Program-made: the position numbers and the translations under genes
Notes under the pieces: model-generated
The model's input: only the letters and a program-made list of their open reading frames with translations
Database searches by the model: none
Told to the model about the DNA's origin: nothing
From: Streptomyces acidicola
GTDB taxonomy: Bacteria; Actinomycetota; Actinomycetes; Streptomycetales; Streptomycetaceae
Assembly: GCF_009377235.1 (NCBI RefSeq)
Contig: NZ_VMNX01000015.1
Location: 1 to 64,000 of the forward strand
Direction of reading: 5' to 3'
Length of the DNA stretch: 64,000 nt
Shown: positions 53,440 to 63,047 of the stretch, piece by piece
How the letters are laid out: every line of letters begins with the position of its first letter
How positions within the stretch are numbered: the first letter of the stretch is position 1

Positions 53440-54444
53440 ATGGAACTTCACGACGTCTGGTTCGTCCTCATCGCGGTCCTGTGGATCGGCTACTTCTTCC
53501 TGGAGGGGTTCGACTTCGGGGTCGGCGTCCTCACCAAGCTGTTGGCCCGGAACCGCCCGGAGAAGCGGGTCCTCATCAACACCATCGGACCCGTCTGGGA
53601 CGGCAACGAGGTCTGGCTGCTCTCGGCGGCCGGTGCCACCTTCGCGGCCTTCCCTGAGTGGTACGCCACGCTCTTCTCCGGCTTCTACCTGCCGTTGCTG
53701 CTCATCCTGGTCTGTCTGATCGTCCGCGGAGTCGCCTTCGAGTACCGGGCGAAGAGGCCGGAGGAGAGCTGGCAGCGCAACTGGGAGACCGCGATCTTCT
53801 GGACCTCGCTGCTCCCCGCGTTCCTCTGGGGTGTGGCCTTCGCCAACATCGTGCGCGGGGTGAAGATCGGCTCCGACCTGGAGTACGTGGGCAACGTCGC
53901 GGACCTCCTCAACCCGTACGCCCTCCTCGGCGGTCTGGTCACGCTGTCGCTCTTCACCTTCCACGGGACGGTGTTCGTCGGACTCAAGACCGTGGGGGAC
54001 ATCCGCGAAAGGGCGCGCAAGCTCGCACTGCGCGTCGGCTTGGTGACAGCCGTGCTGGCGCTGGTCTTCCTGCTCTGGACGCAGGCCGACAAGGGCGACA
54101 ACACGTCGCTGGTCGCGCTGATCGTGGCGGTGGCCTCGCTTGCTGCCGCGCTGGGTGCGGCTCAAGTGGGCCGTGAGGGGTGGGCGTTCGCACTGTCGGG
54201 GCTCACCATCGTGGCGGCGGTCGCGATGCTCTTCCTGGTGCTGTTCCCGAACGTCATGCCGTCCTCGCTGAACGCGGACTGGAGCCTCACAGTCACCAAC
54301 GCCTCGTCGAGCCCGTACACCTTGAAGATCATGACCTGGTGTGCGGGGATCGCCACACCGATCGTGCTGCTCTACCAGGGTTGGACGTACTGGGTGTTCC
54401 GCAAGCGCATCGGTACGCATCACATCGCCGACGCCGCGCACTGA
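53440..54444 (+). CDS. cydB: cytochrome bd ubiquinol oxidase subunit II
   Basis: 334 residues, MELHDVWFVLIAVLWIGYFFLEGFDFGVG, with eight to nine helices. GPVWDGNEVWLL and FRGVAFEYR-type segments are conserved. CydB forms the heterodimer with CydA in the membrane. The spacer to cydCD (96 bp) is filled by parS sites and a hairpin. Confidence 0.97.
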   Translation: MELHDVWFVLIAVLWIGYFFLEGFDFGVGVLTKLLARNRPEKRVLINTIGPVWDGNEVWLLSAAGATFAAFPEWYATLFSGFYLPLLLILVCLIVRGVAFEYRAKRPEESWQRNWETAIFWTSLLPAFLWGVAFANIVRGVKIGSDLEYVGNVADLLNPYALLGGLVTLSLFTFHGTVFVGLKTVGDIRERARKLALRVGLVTAVLALVFLLWTQADKGDNTSLVALIVAVASLAAALGAAQVGREGWAFALSGLTIVAAVAMLFLVLFPNVMPSSLNADWSLTVTNASSSPYTLKIMTWCAGIATPIVLLYQGWTYWVFRKRIGTHHIADAAH

Positions 54445-54451
54445 GTCCGCA

Positions 54452-54491
54452 GGGAGGTGTGTTGCACGGTTTCACGTGAAACACACCTCCC
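54452..54491 (+). terminator. hairpin overlapping parS after cydB
   Basis: A 16-bp stem with one mismatch (54452-54467 with 54476-54491). The right half of a parS forms part of its stem and the left half its loop. It could weaken or stop transcription between cydB and cydCD. Confidence 0.5.
54469..54482. other. parS site (ParB binding), perfect
   Basis: GTTTCACGTGAAAC exactly; the first of three in the cydB-cydCD spacer. Confidence 0.95.
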
Positions 54492-54506
54492 CGGCCCGAA
54501 GGGCAT

Positions 54507-54520
54507 GTTTCACGTGAAAC
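54507..54520. other. parS site (ParB binding), perfect
   Basis: GTTTCACGTGAAAC exactly, 38 bp from the first. Confidence 0.95.
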
Positions 54521-54540
54521 GTGCCTGCTGAGAAGAGGGT

Positions 54541-57500
54541 GTGTTTCACGTGAAACCGATCGACCCGCGACTGCTCCGGTACGCCCGTGCCACCCGCCTC
54601 TCTCTGGGAGCGGTTGTCGGTCTGGGCGTTGCCGGGGCTGTTCTCGTCATCGCGCAGGCGATGCTCCTTGCCGAAGTGGTGGTCGGTGCTTTCCAGCATG
54701 GGATGGGTGCCTCCGAACTGCGCACCCCCCTGATGCTGTTGATCGTCGTCGCATGTGGCCGGGCGCTGGTCTCCTGGCTCACCGAACTCGCCGCGCACCG
54801 TGCGAGTGCGGCGGTGAAGTCGGAGTTGCGGGGGCGGTTGCTGGAGCGGGCCGCCGCGCTGGGGCCCGGCTGGTTGAGCGGGCAGCGCACGGGTTCGCTG
54901 ATCAACCTCGCCACAAGGGGCGTGGACGCCCTCGACGACTACTTCTCGCGCTACCTGCCGCAGTTGGGGCTCGCAGTGGTCGTGCCCGTGGCGGTGCTCG
55001 CGCGCGTCGTCACCGAAGACTGGGTGTCGGCGGCCATCATCGTCGGCACGCTGCCGCTGATCCCCGTCTTCATGGTGCTGATCGGCTGGGCCACGCGCTC
55101 GCAGATGGACCGCCAGTGGCGGCTGCTGTCTCGGCTGTCCGGGCACTTCCTGGACGTGGTCGCCGGGCTGCCGACACTCAAGGTGTTCGGTCGAGCCAAG
55201 GCGCAGGCCGAGTCGATCAAGCGGATCACCGGCGAGTACCGCCGAGCGACCATGCGGACGCTGCGGATCGCGTTCCTGTCCTCCTTCGCGCTGGAGCTGC
55301 TTGCCACGATCTCTGTCGCGCTGGTCGCGGTGACCATCGGGATGCGGCTCGTGCACGGCGAGATGGACCTGTACATCGGACTGGTGATCCTCGTCCTCGC
55401 GCCTGAGGCGTATCTGCCGCTGCGGCAGGTGGGGGCACAGTTCCACGCGGCCGCCGAGGGACTCGCGGCGGCCGAGGAGATCTTCGAAGTGCTGGAGACG
55501 CCGGTGCGGGCCTCCGGCTCGCTGCCCGTGCCGGACGGCGGGGTTCGCTTCGAGGGCGTGACCGTCCGGTACCCGGGTCGGTCGTACGACGCGGTCGCGG
55601 ACGTGGCCTTCGAGGTCGCGCCAGGGGAAACGGTGGCTCTGGTCGGGCCGAGCGGCGTGGGCAAGTCCACCCTGCTGAACGTTCTGCTGGGCTTCGTGGA
55701 GCCGACTGCGGGACGGGTACGGATCGGGGGCGCCGACCTGGCCGGCCTCGATCTGGAGGAGTGGCGCTCACGGGTGGCCTGGGTGCCGCAGCGGCCCCAT
55801 CTCTATGCCGGGACCGTCGCCGAGAACGTACGACTTGCACGGCCGGACGCCGACGACGAGGACGTGCGGCGAGCCCTGACCGATGCGGGAGCGCTGGACT
55901 TCGTCGACGCGCTGCCCGCCGGGCTCGACACGGTCCTGGGCGAGGACGGAGCCGGTCTCTCCGCCGGGCAGCGCCAACGGCTGGCCCTGGCGCGGGCATT
56001 CCTCGCGGACCGGCCCGTGCTGCTGCTCGACGAGCCGACGGCTTCCCTCGACGGGGAGACCGAGGCGGAGGTCGTGGACGCCGTACGGCGGCTCGCGGTC
56101 GGCCGGACCGTGCTGCTGGTGGTGCACCGGCCGGCGTTGCTGGAGGTAGCTGATCGGGTGGTCCGGCTGGAGCCCGAGACAACCGCCACAGTTTCCTCTG
56201 CGCCGCGGACCGGAGGGTCACGGACGGACACGCGAGCCGAGGATGCGACCCCGCTCTCCACTCGCGAAGAGGCGCTGCCGCTGGAACGGCATCACTCCGT
56301 GCTGACCCGCGTCCGTGCCATGGCCGGCCCTCGTCGCGGTCGCCTCGCGCTCGCCCTGATGCTCGGCAGTCTCGCACTCGGCAGCGCCGTCGGCCTCATG
56401 GCGACCTCCGGCTGGCTCATCTCGCGGGCGTCCCAACAGCCGCCGGTGCTGTATCTGATGGTCGCCGTGACGGCCACTCGGGCGTTCGGGATCGGGCGGG
56501 CGGTGTTCCGGTACACGGAGCGGCTCGTGTCTCACGACGCCGTACTGCGGATGCTGGCCGACACCCGGGTGGCCGTCTACCGGCGGCTGGAGCGGCTGGC
56601 GCCCGCGGGGCTGCGGCGCACCCGGCGCGGGGACCTGCTCTCGCGGCTGGTCGGGGATGTGGACGCGCTGCAGGACTACTGGGTGCGGTGGCTGCTGCCG
56701 GCCGGGGCCGCGATCGTGGTGTCGGTCGCCTCTGTCGGGTTCACCGCATGGTTGCTGCCCGAGGCCGGTGCCGTACTGGCCCTGGGACTGCTCGTGGCTG
56801 GTGCCGGGGTTCCGCTGGTCACCGGAGCCGTGGCGCGGCGCGCCGAACGCCGGCTCGCCCCCGCCCGGGGCACGCTGGCCACCCGTGTGGCCGATCTGCT
56901 CACCGGGACCGCCGAACTCACGGTGGCGGGCGCCCTGCGCACACGTACCGCCGAGGCTCGTCGGGCCGACGCCGCGCTGACCCGGATCGCGTCCCGTGCC
57001 GCTACCGCCACCGCGCTGGGCGACGGGCTCACCGCACTCGTCACCGGGCTCACCGTGGCCGCCACCGCGCTCGTGGGGGCGCAGGCGGTCGCCGACGGCC
57101 GGCTCGGCGGAGTCGTGATGGCCGTAGTCGTCCTCACCCCGCTCGCCGCCTTCGAGGCCGTCATGGGCCTGCCTCTCGCCGTGCAGTTCCGGCAGCGGGT
57201 GCGCAAGAGCGCGGAGCGCGTGTACGAGGTGGTGGACGCCCCCGATCCCGTACGCGAGCCCGAACAGCCCGTGCCCGTTCCGCAGTCGCCGTTCCCCCTC
57301 GTTCTCAGGAGGCTCGCCGCCCGGCATGCCGAGCAGGACCGGGACGCGCTCGCCGGGATCGACCTCACCCTCGACCAGGGTCGCAGGATCGCCGTGGTCG
57401 GCCCCTCGGGATCGGGCAAGACGACACTCGCGCTGGTGCTGTTGCGGTTCCTGGACGCGCATGAGGGGACGTACACACTCGGAGGAGTGGACGCCTACGC

Positions 57501-58047
57501 GCTCGAAGGGGATGCCGTACGGCGACTCGTCGGGCTGTGTGCCCAGGACGCGCACCTCTTCGACAGCTCCGTGCGTGAGAACCTGCTGCTGGCCAGGAAG
57601 GACGCCACGGAGGTGGAGTTGCGGGACGCGCTCGCACGGGCGCGGCTCCTGGACTGGGTCGACGGACTGCCGGACGGGCTCGACAGCCTCATCGGCGAGC
57701 ACGGGGCGCGGCTGTCCGGCGGCCAGCGTCAGAGGCTTGCCCTGGCCCGTGCCCTGCTCGCCGATTTCCCCGTGCTCGTCCTGGACGAGCCCTCGGAACA
57801 CCTCGACCTGGCGACCGCCGACGCGCTCACCGCGGACCTGCTGGCCGCGACCGAGGGCCGTACGACTCTGTTGATCACTCATCGACTGGCCGGTCTGGAG
57901 GCCGTGGACGAGGTCGTCGTTCTGATGGAGGGACGCGTCGTGCAGCGTGGTCCCTTCGCGGCACTGGCCGCGGAGGACGGGGCGTTGCGGGCGATGGTGG
58001 AGCGGGAGAGGGCGGGGGAGCTGCTGGTCGGCGCGCAGGGACGCTGA
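54541..58047 (+). CDS. cydCD: CydCD fused ABC transporter for cytochrome bd assembly
   Basis: 1168 residues; both half transporters are in one chain, as in Streptomyces. It exports thiol reductants needed for haem insertion into CydAB. Half 1: six helices, Walker A GPSGVGKST near residue 370, signature LSAGQRQR near 473. Half 2: helices from about 600, Walker A GPSGSGKTT near 954, signature LSGGQRQR near 1058. The called GTG start gives FHVKPIDPRLLRY, whose first residues are encoded by a parS. No better start is evident before the first helix. Confidence 0.95.
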   Translation: MFHVKPIDPRLLRYARATRLSLGAVVGLGVAGAVLVIAQAMLLAEVVVGAFQHGMGASELRTPLMLLIVVACGRALVSWLTELAAHRASAAVKSELRGRLLERAAALGPGWLSGQRTGSLINLATRGVDALDDYFSRYLPQLGLAVVVPVAVLARVVTEDWVSAAIIVGTLPLIPVFMVLIGWATRSQMDRQWRLLSRLSGHFLDVVAGLPTLKVFGRAKAQAESIKRITGEYRRATMRTLRIAFLSSFALELLATISVALVAVTIGMRLVHGEMDLYIGLVILVLAPEAYLPLRQVGAQFHAAAEGLAAAEEIFEVLETPVRASGSLPVPDGGVRFEGVTVRYPGRSYDAVADVAFEVAPGETVALVGPSGVGKSTLLNVLLGFVEPTAGRVRIGGADLAGLDLEEWRSRVAWVPQRPHLYAGTVAENVRLARPDADDEDVRRALTDAGALDFVDALPAGLDTVLGEDGAGLSAGQRQRLALARAFLADRPVLLLDEPTASLDGETEAEVVDAVRRLAVGRTVLLVVHRPALLEVADRVVRLEPETTATVSSAPRTGGSRTDTRAEDATPLSTREEALPLERHHSVLTRVRAMAGPRRGRLALALMLGSLALGSAVGLMATSGWLISRASQQPPVLYLMVAVTATRAFGIGRAVFRYTERLVSHDAVLRMLADTRVAVYRRLERLAPAGLRRTRRGDLLSRLVGDVDALQDYWVRWLLPAGAAIVVSVASVGFTAWLLPEAGAVLALGLLVAGAGVPLVTGAVARRAERRLAPARGTLATRVADLLTGTAELTVAGALRTRTAEARRADAALTRIASRAATATALGDGLTALVTGLTVAATALVGAQAVADGRLGGVVMAVVVLTPLAAFEAVMGLPLAVQFRQRVRKSAERVYEVVDAPDPVREPEQPVPVPQSPFPLVLRRLAARHAEQDRDALAGIDLTLDQGRRIAVVGPSGSGKTTLALVLLRFLDAHEGTYTLGGVDAYALEGDAVRRLVGLCAQDAHLFDSSVRENLLLARKDATEVELRDALARARLLDWVDGLPDGLDSLIGEHGARLSGGQRQRLALARALLADFPVLVLDEPSEHLDLATADALTADLLAATEGRTTLLITHRLAGLEAVDEVVVLMEGRVVQRGPFAALAAEDGALRAMVERERAGELLVGAQGR
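54543..54556. other. parS site overlapping the cydCD start
   Basis: GTTTCACGTGAAAC exactly, 36 bp from the second. It covers codons 1 to 6 of cydCD as called, so ParB binding and translation start share this DNA. Confidence 0.93.
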
Positions 58048-58053
58048 CGGTCG

Positions 58054-58081
58054 CGACTGGCGACTGGCGACTGGCGATGGG
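58054..58081. repeat. short 7-bp tandem repeat
   Basis: CGACTGG three times in a row followed by a CGATGGG variant, just after cydCD. The rest of the spacer to 58312 shows nothing recognisable. Confidence 0.7.
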
Positions 58082-58312
58082 CCGGAGGGCGGACGGGCGA
58101 CGGGTCGGCGATCGCGGCGGGCCGGCGGTCACGAAGGTGCCGGGACGCCGAGTGAAGAGTGCGCACACGTCCGCTGGCAAGTCGCCGTGCGGGACTCCCT
58201 CGTCTCGGTCCCCTGATCGGCTCAGCGTGCCTGGTCCATTCGTGGCACCCGATCCCCCAGCCGTACGACTCGAACAGGACCTCGCGTCTCGGAGGGCGCC
58301 ACGATCGCTGGC

Positions 58313-59377
58313 ATGCGTTCATCTTGTCGACGTCACTCATTGCTCGTCCCGGCGCTGTTGTGCGCCTGCGTGGTCCTCGTCGCGCAGCCGACGGCTGCCG
58401 TGGGCGACAGCCGGGGCATGCAGGCTTCCGGTGCCTCCGAGCCCGGCCCCCGGGTGGCGCGGCTGTACCAGGAGGCGGCCGCGACGACGCAGCAGTACGA
58501 ACGGGTGCGGCGCGAAGCCAAGGCGCGGCGGGCGGAGGCACAGCGCCTGCAGAAGCTCCTGGCGCGCGAGCGGCAGCAGATCAAGACGCTGCACAAGGAC
58601 CTCGGACGGATTGCACGTGCCCGGTACCGCGGGGGCGGCGGACTGCCGTACACCGTGCAGCTGCTGCTCGCGGACACTCCCGAAGAGCTGATGCGCGGCC
58701 ACCGGGTCGTGTGGCAGACGGACCTGGCGGTCGACCAGAAGGTGGCCAGGAGCCTCCGCGCGGAGGCGCGGCTCGCAGCCGACGAGAAGCAGGCGGCTGC
58801 CGAGTCGCGGAAGCTCCAACGGCGGAACGCCGAACTCGCCAAGAAGAAGCGGGCGATCGAGAAGAAGCTCGAAGACGCGCAATGGACGCTCCAGAGACAG
58901 GCGGACGCGTCGGCGGCAGCCGGTGCCTGCCGGAAAGCCACCCGGCTGGACCAGCCGGACAGGGGTTCCAAGCGCGGGTGGGTCGCGCCTGTGGAACGGT
59001 ACGCACTCTCCGCGCGCTTCGGCGGAAGCGGTGCGCGCTGGGCGAGCCGGCACACAGGGCAGGACTTTGCGGTGCCCATCGGAACACCGGTACGGGCAGT
59101 CGGGCAGGGACGGGTCGTGGGGGTGTCCTGCGGGGGCGCCTTCGGCATCCAGATCGTCGTCCGGCACACCGACCGTGACTACACGCAGTACGCCCACCTC
59201 GCTGCCGTCGCCGTCAACCCGGGCGAGCGGGTGGCTCCTGGCCAGTGGATCGGACAGGCGGGCACGACCGGCAACTCCACGGGTCCGCACCTGCACTTCG
59301 AGGTACGGAGCACACCGGAGCTGGGGTCCGGGGTCGATCCGGTGCCGTGGCTGCTGAAGCACGGTGTAAAGCTGTAG
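58313..59377 (+). CDS. secreted M23 peptidase with coiled coil
   Basis: 354 residues. A signal peptide (SLLVPALLCACVVLVAQPTAAVG) is followed by a long charged coiled coil (45-205) of the EnvC/RipA type. The LytM domain has HTGQDF (H and D zinc ligands, near 247) and GPHLHFEV near 320 (HxH). It should cut peptidoglycan cross-bridges or activate amidases at the wall. The active-site residues are all present. Confidence 0.9.
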   Translation: MRSSCRRHSLLVPALLCACVVLVAQPTAAVGDSRGMQASGASEPGPRVARLYQEAAATTQQYERVRREAKARRAEAQRLQKLLARERQQIKTLHKDLGRIARARYRGGGGLPYTVQLLLADTPEELMRGHRVVWQTDLAVDQKVARSLRAEARLAADEKQAAAESRKLQRRNAELAKKKRAIEKKLEDAQWTLQRQADASAAAGACRKATRLDQPDRGSKRGWVAPVERYALSARFGGSGARWASRHTGQDFAVPIGTPVRAVGQGRVVGVSCGGAFGIQIVVRHTDRDYTQYAHLAAVAVNPGERVAPGQWIGQAGTTGNSTGPHLHFEVRSTPELGSGVDPVPWLLKHGVKL

Positions 59378-59492
59378 ACGTGAAGCTGTAGGAAGTACGG
59401 CGTCGAGCTCTGCCACGGACGGGACCAACGGCGACGCACCTGGGCCAACGGTCGTCTCCCGCCGCGACCGATGGCCCCGGGCCGGGCGGCCG

Positions 59493-60401
59493 CTACGCCT
59501 GCAACCGCTCGGCCTGCAACCGCTCCGCCACTATCCGCTCGATCACGACAGCGACTCCGTCCTCGTTGTTGGCGACGGTCTGCCCCGAGGCCGCGGCGAT
59601 CACATCGGGGTGCGCGTTTCCCATGGCGTACGACCGGCCCGCCCACGTCAGCATCTCTACGTCGTTCGGCATGTCCCCGAAGGCGACGACCTCCTCGTGG
59701 GAGATGCCGCGCTCGGCGCAGCACAGCGCGAGCGTGCTGGCCTTGGAGACGCCGGGGCCGCTGATCTCCAGCAGCGCGCTGGGGCTGGAGCGGGTGATGG
59801 TGGCCCGGTCACCGACGGCGATGCGAGCGGTGGCGAGGAAGTCGTCGGGGTCGATCTCGGAGTGGTACGCGAGGATCTTGAGCACCGGCTCGTCGGCGGC
59901 GACCCCGTCCGGTGCCAGCAGCTTCTCCGCGGGCGCGAGAGTGTCGGGGATCTCCATGTGCAGCTTCGGATACCCCGGCTCCTGGTGGAAGCCGTAGGTC
60001 TGCTCGACGGCGTACACGGTTCCTGGCGCGGCCGCGCGCAGCAGCTGTACCGCGTCGAGCGCGTTCTCCCGCATGAGCTCGCGGATCTTGACGAAGCGGT
60101 GGGCGCCGGGACCGCCGTGCAGGTCGACCACAGCGGCACCGTTGCCGCAGATCGCCAGGCCGTGTCCGTGGACGTGGTCGCTGACGACGTCCATCCAGCG
60201 GGCCGGGCGGCCGGTGACGAAGAAGACCTCGATGCCCGCCTCCTCGGCTGCCGCGAGAGCGGCGACCGTGCGCTCGGACACCGACTTGTCGTCGCGCAGG
60301 AGCGTGCCGTCCAGGTCCGTGGCGATCAGTCGGGGCGGGACGGTCGGGGCCGGGGTCGCGGGCTGTCTCGTCGCTGAGGTCACGGACTCATTCTCGCGCA
60401 T
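59493..60401 (-). CDS. HAD family hydrolase (Cof type)
   Basis: 302 residues from ATG 60401. Motif I is [14 protein letters not shown] (nucleophile Asp near 29), motif II FVTGRP near 60, and motif [16 protein letters not shown] near 250 with the Asp pair. The large C2 cap between motifs II and IV places it with Cof/YbjI sugar-phosphate phosphatases. It is divergent from a flavin oxidoreductase gene with 263 bp between. Confidence 0.92.
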   Translation of the reverse strand: MRENESVTSATRQPATPAPTVPPRLIATDLDGTLLRDDKSVSERTVAALAAAEEAGIEVFFVTGRPARWMDVVSDHVHGHGLAICGNGAAVVDLHGGPGAHRFVKIRELMRENALDAVQLLRAAAPGTVYAVEQTYGFHQEPGYPKLHMEIPDTLAPAEKLLAPDGVAADEPVLKILAYHSEIDPDDFLATARIAVGDRATITRSSPSALLEISGPGVSKASTLALCCAERGISHEEVVAFGDMPNDVEMLTWAGRSYAMGNAHPDVIAAASGQTVANNEDGVAVVIERIVAERLQAERLQA

Positions 60402-60664
60402 ATGCCTGCACGCCAGTGCGGGGGTCCGCACGGGTGAGTGATCACTGCCCTCAGGGGCCTGACCGTGACTCCGATGATCAGGGTCCTGCTGAGGTCCGGC
60501 ACCTCTGTGACCAGCGACGACACCGAGTGCGCAGCGCCGCTCGCTGGGCGGAGGCCGCCGCGGTCGCGGGCAGCGCCGCACTCCGGCCCGGCACTCGTGG
60601 GCAGGAACATGCTGTACGCCGGGTGTTTCTCAGAAGCGGCGAGCAGCACCGTAGGCTCTGAACC

Positions 60665-61576
60665 ATGAGTCTGCGTCTGAGCACCGTGATCCTCCCGTAC
60701 CGCCGCTGGCACGACGGCGGGCGCGACGCGTGGCAGCGGGCCGAGCAGCTCGGGTTCCACACCGCGTACACCTACGACCACCTCTCCTGGCGCTCGTTCC
60801 GCGACGGCCCGTGGTTCGGGGCGATGCCGACGCTGACGGCCGCCGCGGGTGTCACAGAACGGATGCGCTTGGGCACCCTCGTCACGTCGCCCAATTTCAG
60901 GCACCCCGTGACCCTCGCCAAGGAGCTGATCTCGCTCGATGACATCTCCGGCGGCCGGATCACGCTGGGCATCGGCGCGGGCGGCAACGGCTTCGACGCC
61001 ACCGTGCTCGGGCAGGAACCCTGGACACCGAGAGAGCGCGCCGACCGTTTCGCCGAGTGCGTTTCGCTGCTCGACCGGCTGCTGACCGAGGACGGGACGA
61101 ACGGTGTCTCGTACACCGGCGACTTCTACTCGGCACATGAGGCGCGCAACATCCCCGGCTGTGTGCAGCGTCCCCGGCTGCCCTTCGCAGTGGCCGCCAC
61201 CGGCCCGCGAGGGCTGCGGCTCGCCGCGCGCCACGGACAGGCGTGGGTGACCACGGGTGATCCGAAGCTGTACGAGACGGGTACTCTCGAGCAGTCCCGG
61301 CGGGCCCTGCGCGACCAGGTCGAGAAGCTGGGCAAGGCGTGTGCGGACGCCGGCCGCGACGCCAACTCCATGGACAAGATCCTGCTCACCGGTTTCACCC
61401 CGGACCGCGGCCGTCCGCTGGAGTCCCTCGGCGCCTTCGTCGACTTCGCCGGCAAGCACAGGGAGCTGGGCTTCACCGAGATCGTGATCCACTGGCCCGT
61501 CCCGGACTCGGACTTCGCCGCGGACGAGGGCGTCTTCGAACGCATCGCCACGGAGGCGGTCGCACAACTGGGCTGA
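60665..61576 (+). CDS. LLM class flavin-dependent oxidoreductase
   Basis: 303 residues, ATG start 60665. The luciferase-like barrel shows [51 protein letters not shown] and [18 protein letters not shown]. Such enzymes use FMN or F420; the F420-type LGTLVT and GIGAGG elements make F420 possible. The substrate is unknown. Confidence 0.9.
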   Translation: MSLRLSTVILPYRRWHDGGRDAWQRAEQLGFHTAYTYDHLSWRSFRDGPWFGAMPTLTAAAGVTERMRLGTLVTSPNFRHPVTLAKELISLDDISGGRITLGIGAGGNGFDATVLGQEPWTPRERADRFAECVSLLDRLLTEDGTNGVSYTGDFYSAHEARNIPGCVQRPRLPFAVAATGPRGLRLAARHGQAWVTTGDPKLYETGTLEQSRRALRDQVEKLGKACADAGRDANSMDKILLTGFTPDRGRPLESLGAFVDFAGKHRELGFTEIVIHWPVPDSDFAADEGVFERIATEAVAQLG

Positions 61577-61671
61577 CGGGCTTCACCATCCGCCGAGACT
61601 CGACGGGCGAGCTCAACGGCCCAGATCGACGGCCGAGACTCGATGGCCGAGCGTGGCCGGCGGCAGCGTGA

Positions 61672-62253
61672 TCAGTGCGGCTGGGGAAAGCGCAGGTACC
61701 GCGGTGGTACGGCCTCGGTGAGCCACACCCCGTTGTCGCTGACGCGGAACACGTGGCCGTCGCGGTGCATGGCGCCGGCATCCACGGAGAGCACGACGGG
61801 ACGCCCGCGGCGGGCGCCGACGCGGGTGGCGGTCTCGCGGTCGGGCGAGAGGTGCACGTCGTGCCGGGTCATGGCACGCAGCCCCTCGGCCCGGATGGCG
61901 TCCAGATTGCGGGCCACGGTCCCGTGGTAGAGGTACGGCGGTGGTGTGGCCGTGGCCAGGCCGAGGTCCACCTCGACGGTGTGGCCCTGGTTGGCGCGGA
62001 TCCGGGTGCCCTCGACGGCGAAGCGCTGTTTGTCGTTGGTGGCGACTACGTGGTCGAGTTCGGCTCTGGTGATCCGGAAGCCGTGCACGGTGGCCGCCGC
62101 GATCAGGGTGTCGATCTCGACCCAGCCGCCGTCGCCGAGCCTGAGTCCGATCCTCCCCCACTGCCTTGAGGGCGTGGGAGGTGCCCCCACGGGCTGGTGG
62201 CGCAGGTGCTTCGACAGGTACTTCGACACCTTGACGGTGCGGCGATCATCCAT
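61672..62253 (-). CDS. kptA: RNA 2'-phosphotransferase (Tpt1/KptA)
   Basis: 193 residues, ATG start 62253. KptA moves a 2'-phosphate from RNA to NAD. The N-terminal SKYLSKHLRHQP gives the first catalytic Arg-His; GGWVEIDTLI, YLYHGTVARNLDAIRAEGL, RHDVHLSPDRETATRVGARRG and FRVSDNGVWLTEAVPPRYL follow. Directly after LRHQP an in-frame insert of 12 residues (VGAPPTPSRQWG) is encoded by a palindromic repeat; other KptA proteins run on from LRHxP to the xIGL segment without it. Confidence 0.88.
   Translation of the reverse strand: MDDRRTVKVSKYLSKHLRHQPVGAPPTPSRQWGRIGLRLGDGGWVEIDTLIAAATVHGFRITRAELDHVVATNDKQRFAVEGTRIRANQGHTVEVDLGLATATPPPYLYHGTVARNLDAIRAEGLRAMTRHDVHLSPDRETATRVGARRGRPVVLSVDAGAMHRDGHVFRVSDNGVWLTEAVPPRYLRFPQPH
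62155..62190. repeat. 36-bp palindromic repeat inserted in kptA
   Basis: Begins CCCCCACTGCC and ends GGAGGTGCCCCCAC. The core can fold on itself (CCTCCCCCAC with GTGGGAGG). I recall the same GGGGGCACCTCCC-type element as a common dispersed repeat between Streptomyces genes. Its length is a multiple of three, so the reading frame is kept. Confidence 0.65.
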
Positions 62254-62352
62254 GCGTCTCGTCCGTTCGCTCTTTCATCCCGATCATCTCGCCCATCCCG
62301 CCAGCGTGCCTGGAGAGACGCGTATCACGCACGCGATTTTGATCGGGATGTT

Positions 62353-62406
62353 TGATCCACAGCCAAGTGCGGTTATCCACAGGGGATTTAGCGAGCCTGT
62401 GGACAA
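62353..62406. promoter_or_regulatory. DnaA box cluster
   Basis: TTATCCACA (62373-62381) and, on the minus strand, TTGTCCACA (62398-62406) are exact DnaA boxes facing each other. TGATCCACA (62353-62361) is close. They lie in the 166-bp spacer between the kptA start and the MerR stop. Confidence 0.6.
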
Positions 62407-62419
62407 CTCGATTGATCAT

Positions 62420-62968
62420 TCAGGTCATTTCGCCAAACTTATCCAGTTTGGCTCGATTTGCCGAGATTGAGTCCAAGGCTCTTGCCTGCACCTCCCGTTC
62501 GGCAGCGATCGCGACGAACTCGGCTGCCCGCGCCGGGCCAACCAGCTCCTCCACGGCCCGCATGGTGGCCGCCGGTATCGGCACGGACCGCGTCTCCTCG
62601 GCGTCCACCGTCCGGCGTTCGAGCGGCCTCAGGCGTTGTACGAGCGTCACTGCCCCGGCTGCCTCCGCGTCGGTGCAGGGACCGTCGACCTCGGCGACCA
62701 GGCCGAGTATGCCGCCGAGGCCGCGTCCCGAGTCCCAGGCCTCCAGGAGCTCCTTGATCGAGGTCAGCGTGTAGCCGCGATCCAGGAGGCCGGCGATCTG
62801 GTGGAGGCTGGCCAGATGGGCATCCGAGTACACATTGGCCCGGCCCTGGCGCTCAGGGCTGGGGAGCAGCCCGCGGTTCTGGTAGGCGCGGATCGTCCGG
62901 ACCGTGGCGCCGCTGTGGTGCGCCAGGTCCTCTATGCGGTACGCGACGCCGACGGACTCGTCGTTCAC
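62420..62968 (-). CDS. MerR family transcriptional regulator
   Basis: 182 residues from GTG 62968; the frame is open further upstream but without MerR sequence. YRIEDLAHHSGATVRTIRAYQNRGLLPSPERQGRANVYSDAHLASLHQIAGLLDRGYTL is the winged helix with its Tyr/Arg wing. A dimerisation helix follows, and a C-terminal helical part without Cys clusters, so it does not look like a metal sensor. It follows the SDR gene by 79 bp and may control it. Confidence 0.9.
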   Translation of the reverse strand: MNDESVGVAYRIEDLAHHSGATVRTIRAYQNRGLLPSPERQGRANVYSDAHLASLHQIAGLLDRGYTLTSIKELLEAWDSGRGLGGILGLVAEVDGPCTDAEAAGAVTLVQRLRPLERRTVDAEETRSVPIPAATMRAVEELVGPARAAEFVAIAAEREVQARALDSISANRAKLDKFGEMT

Positions 62969-63047
62969 CGTCCTTGCCCTCCCGTATCCCCGTACTCGGC
63001 AGCCTTGCGCGGGAATCCCTCCAGGTGCGCGGCTCCCTAAGGACCGC

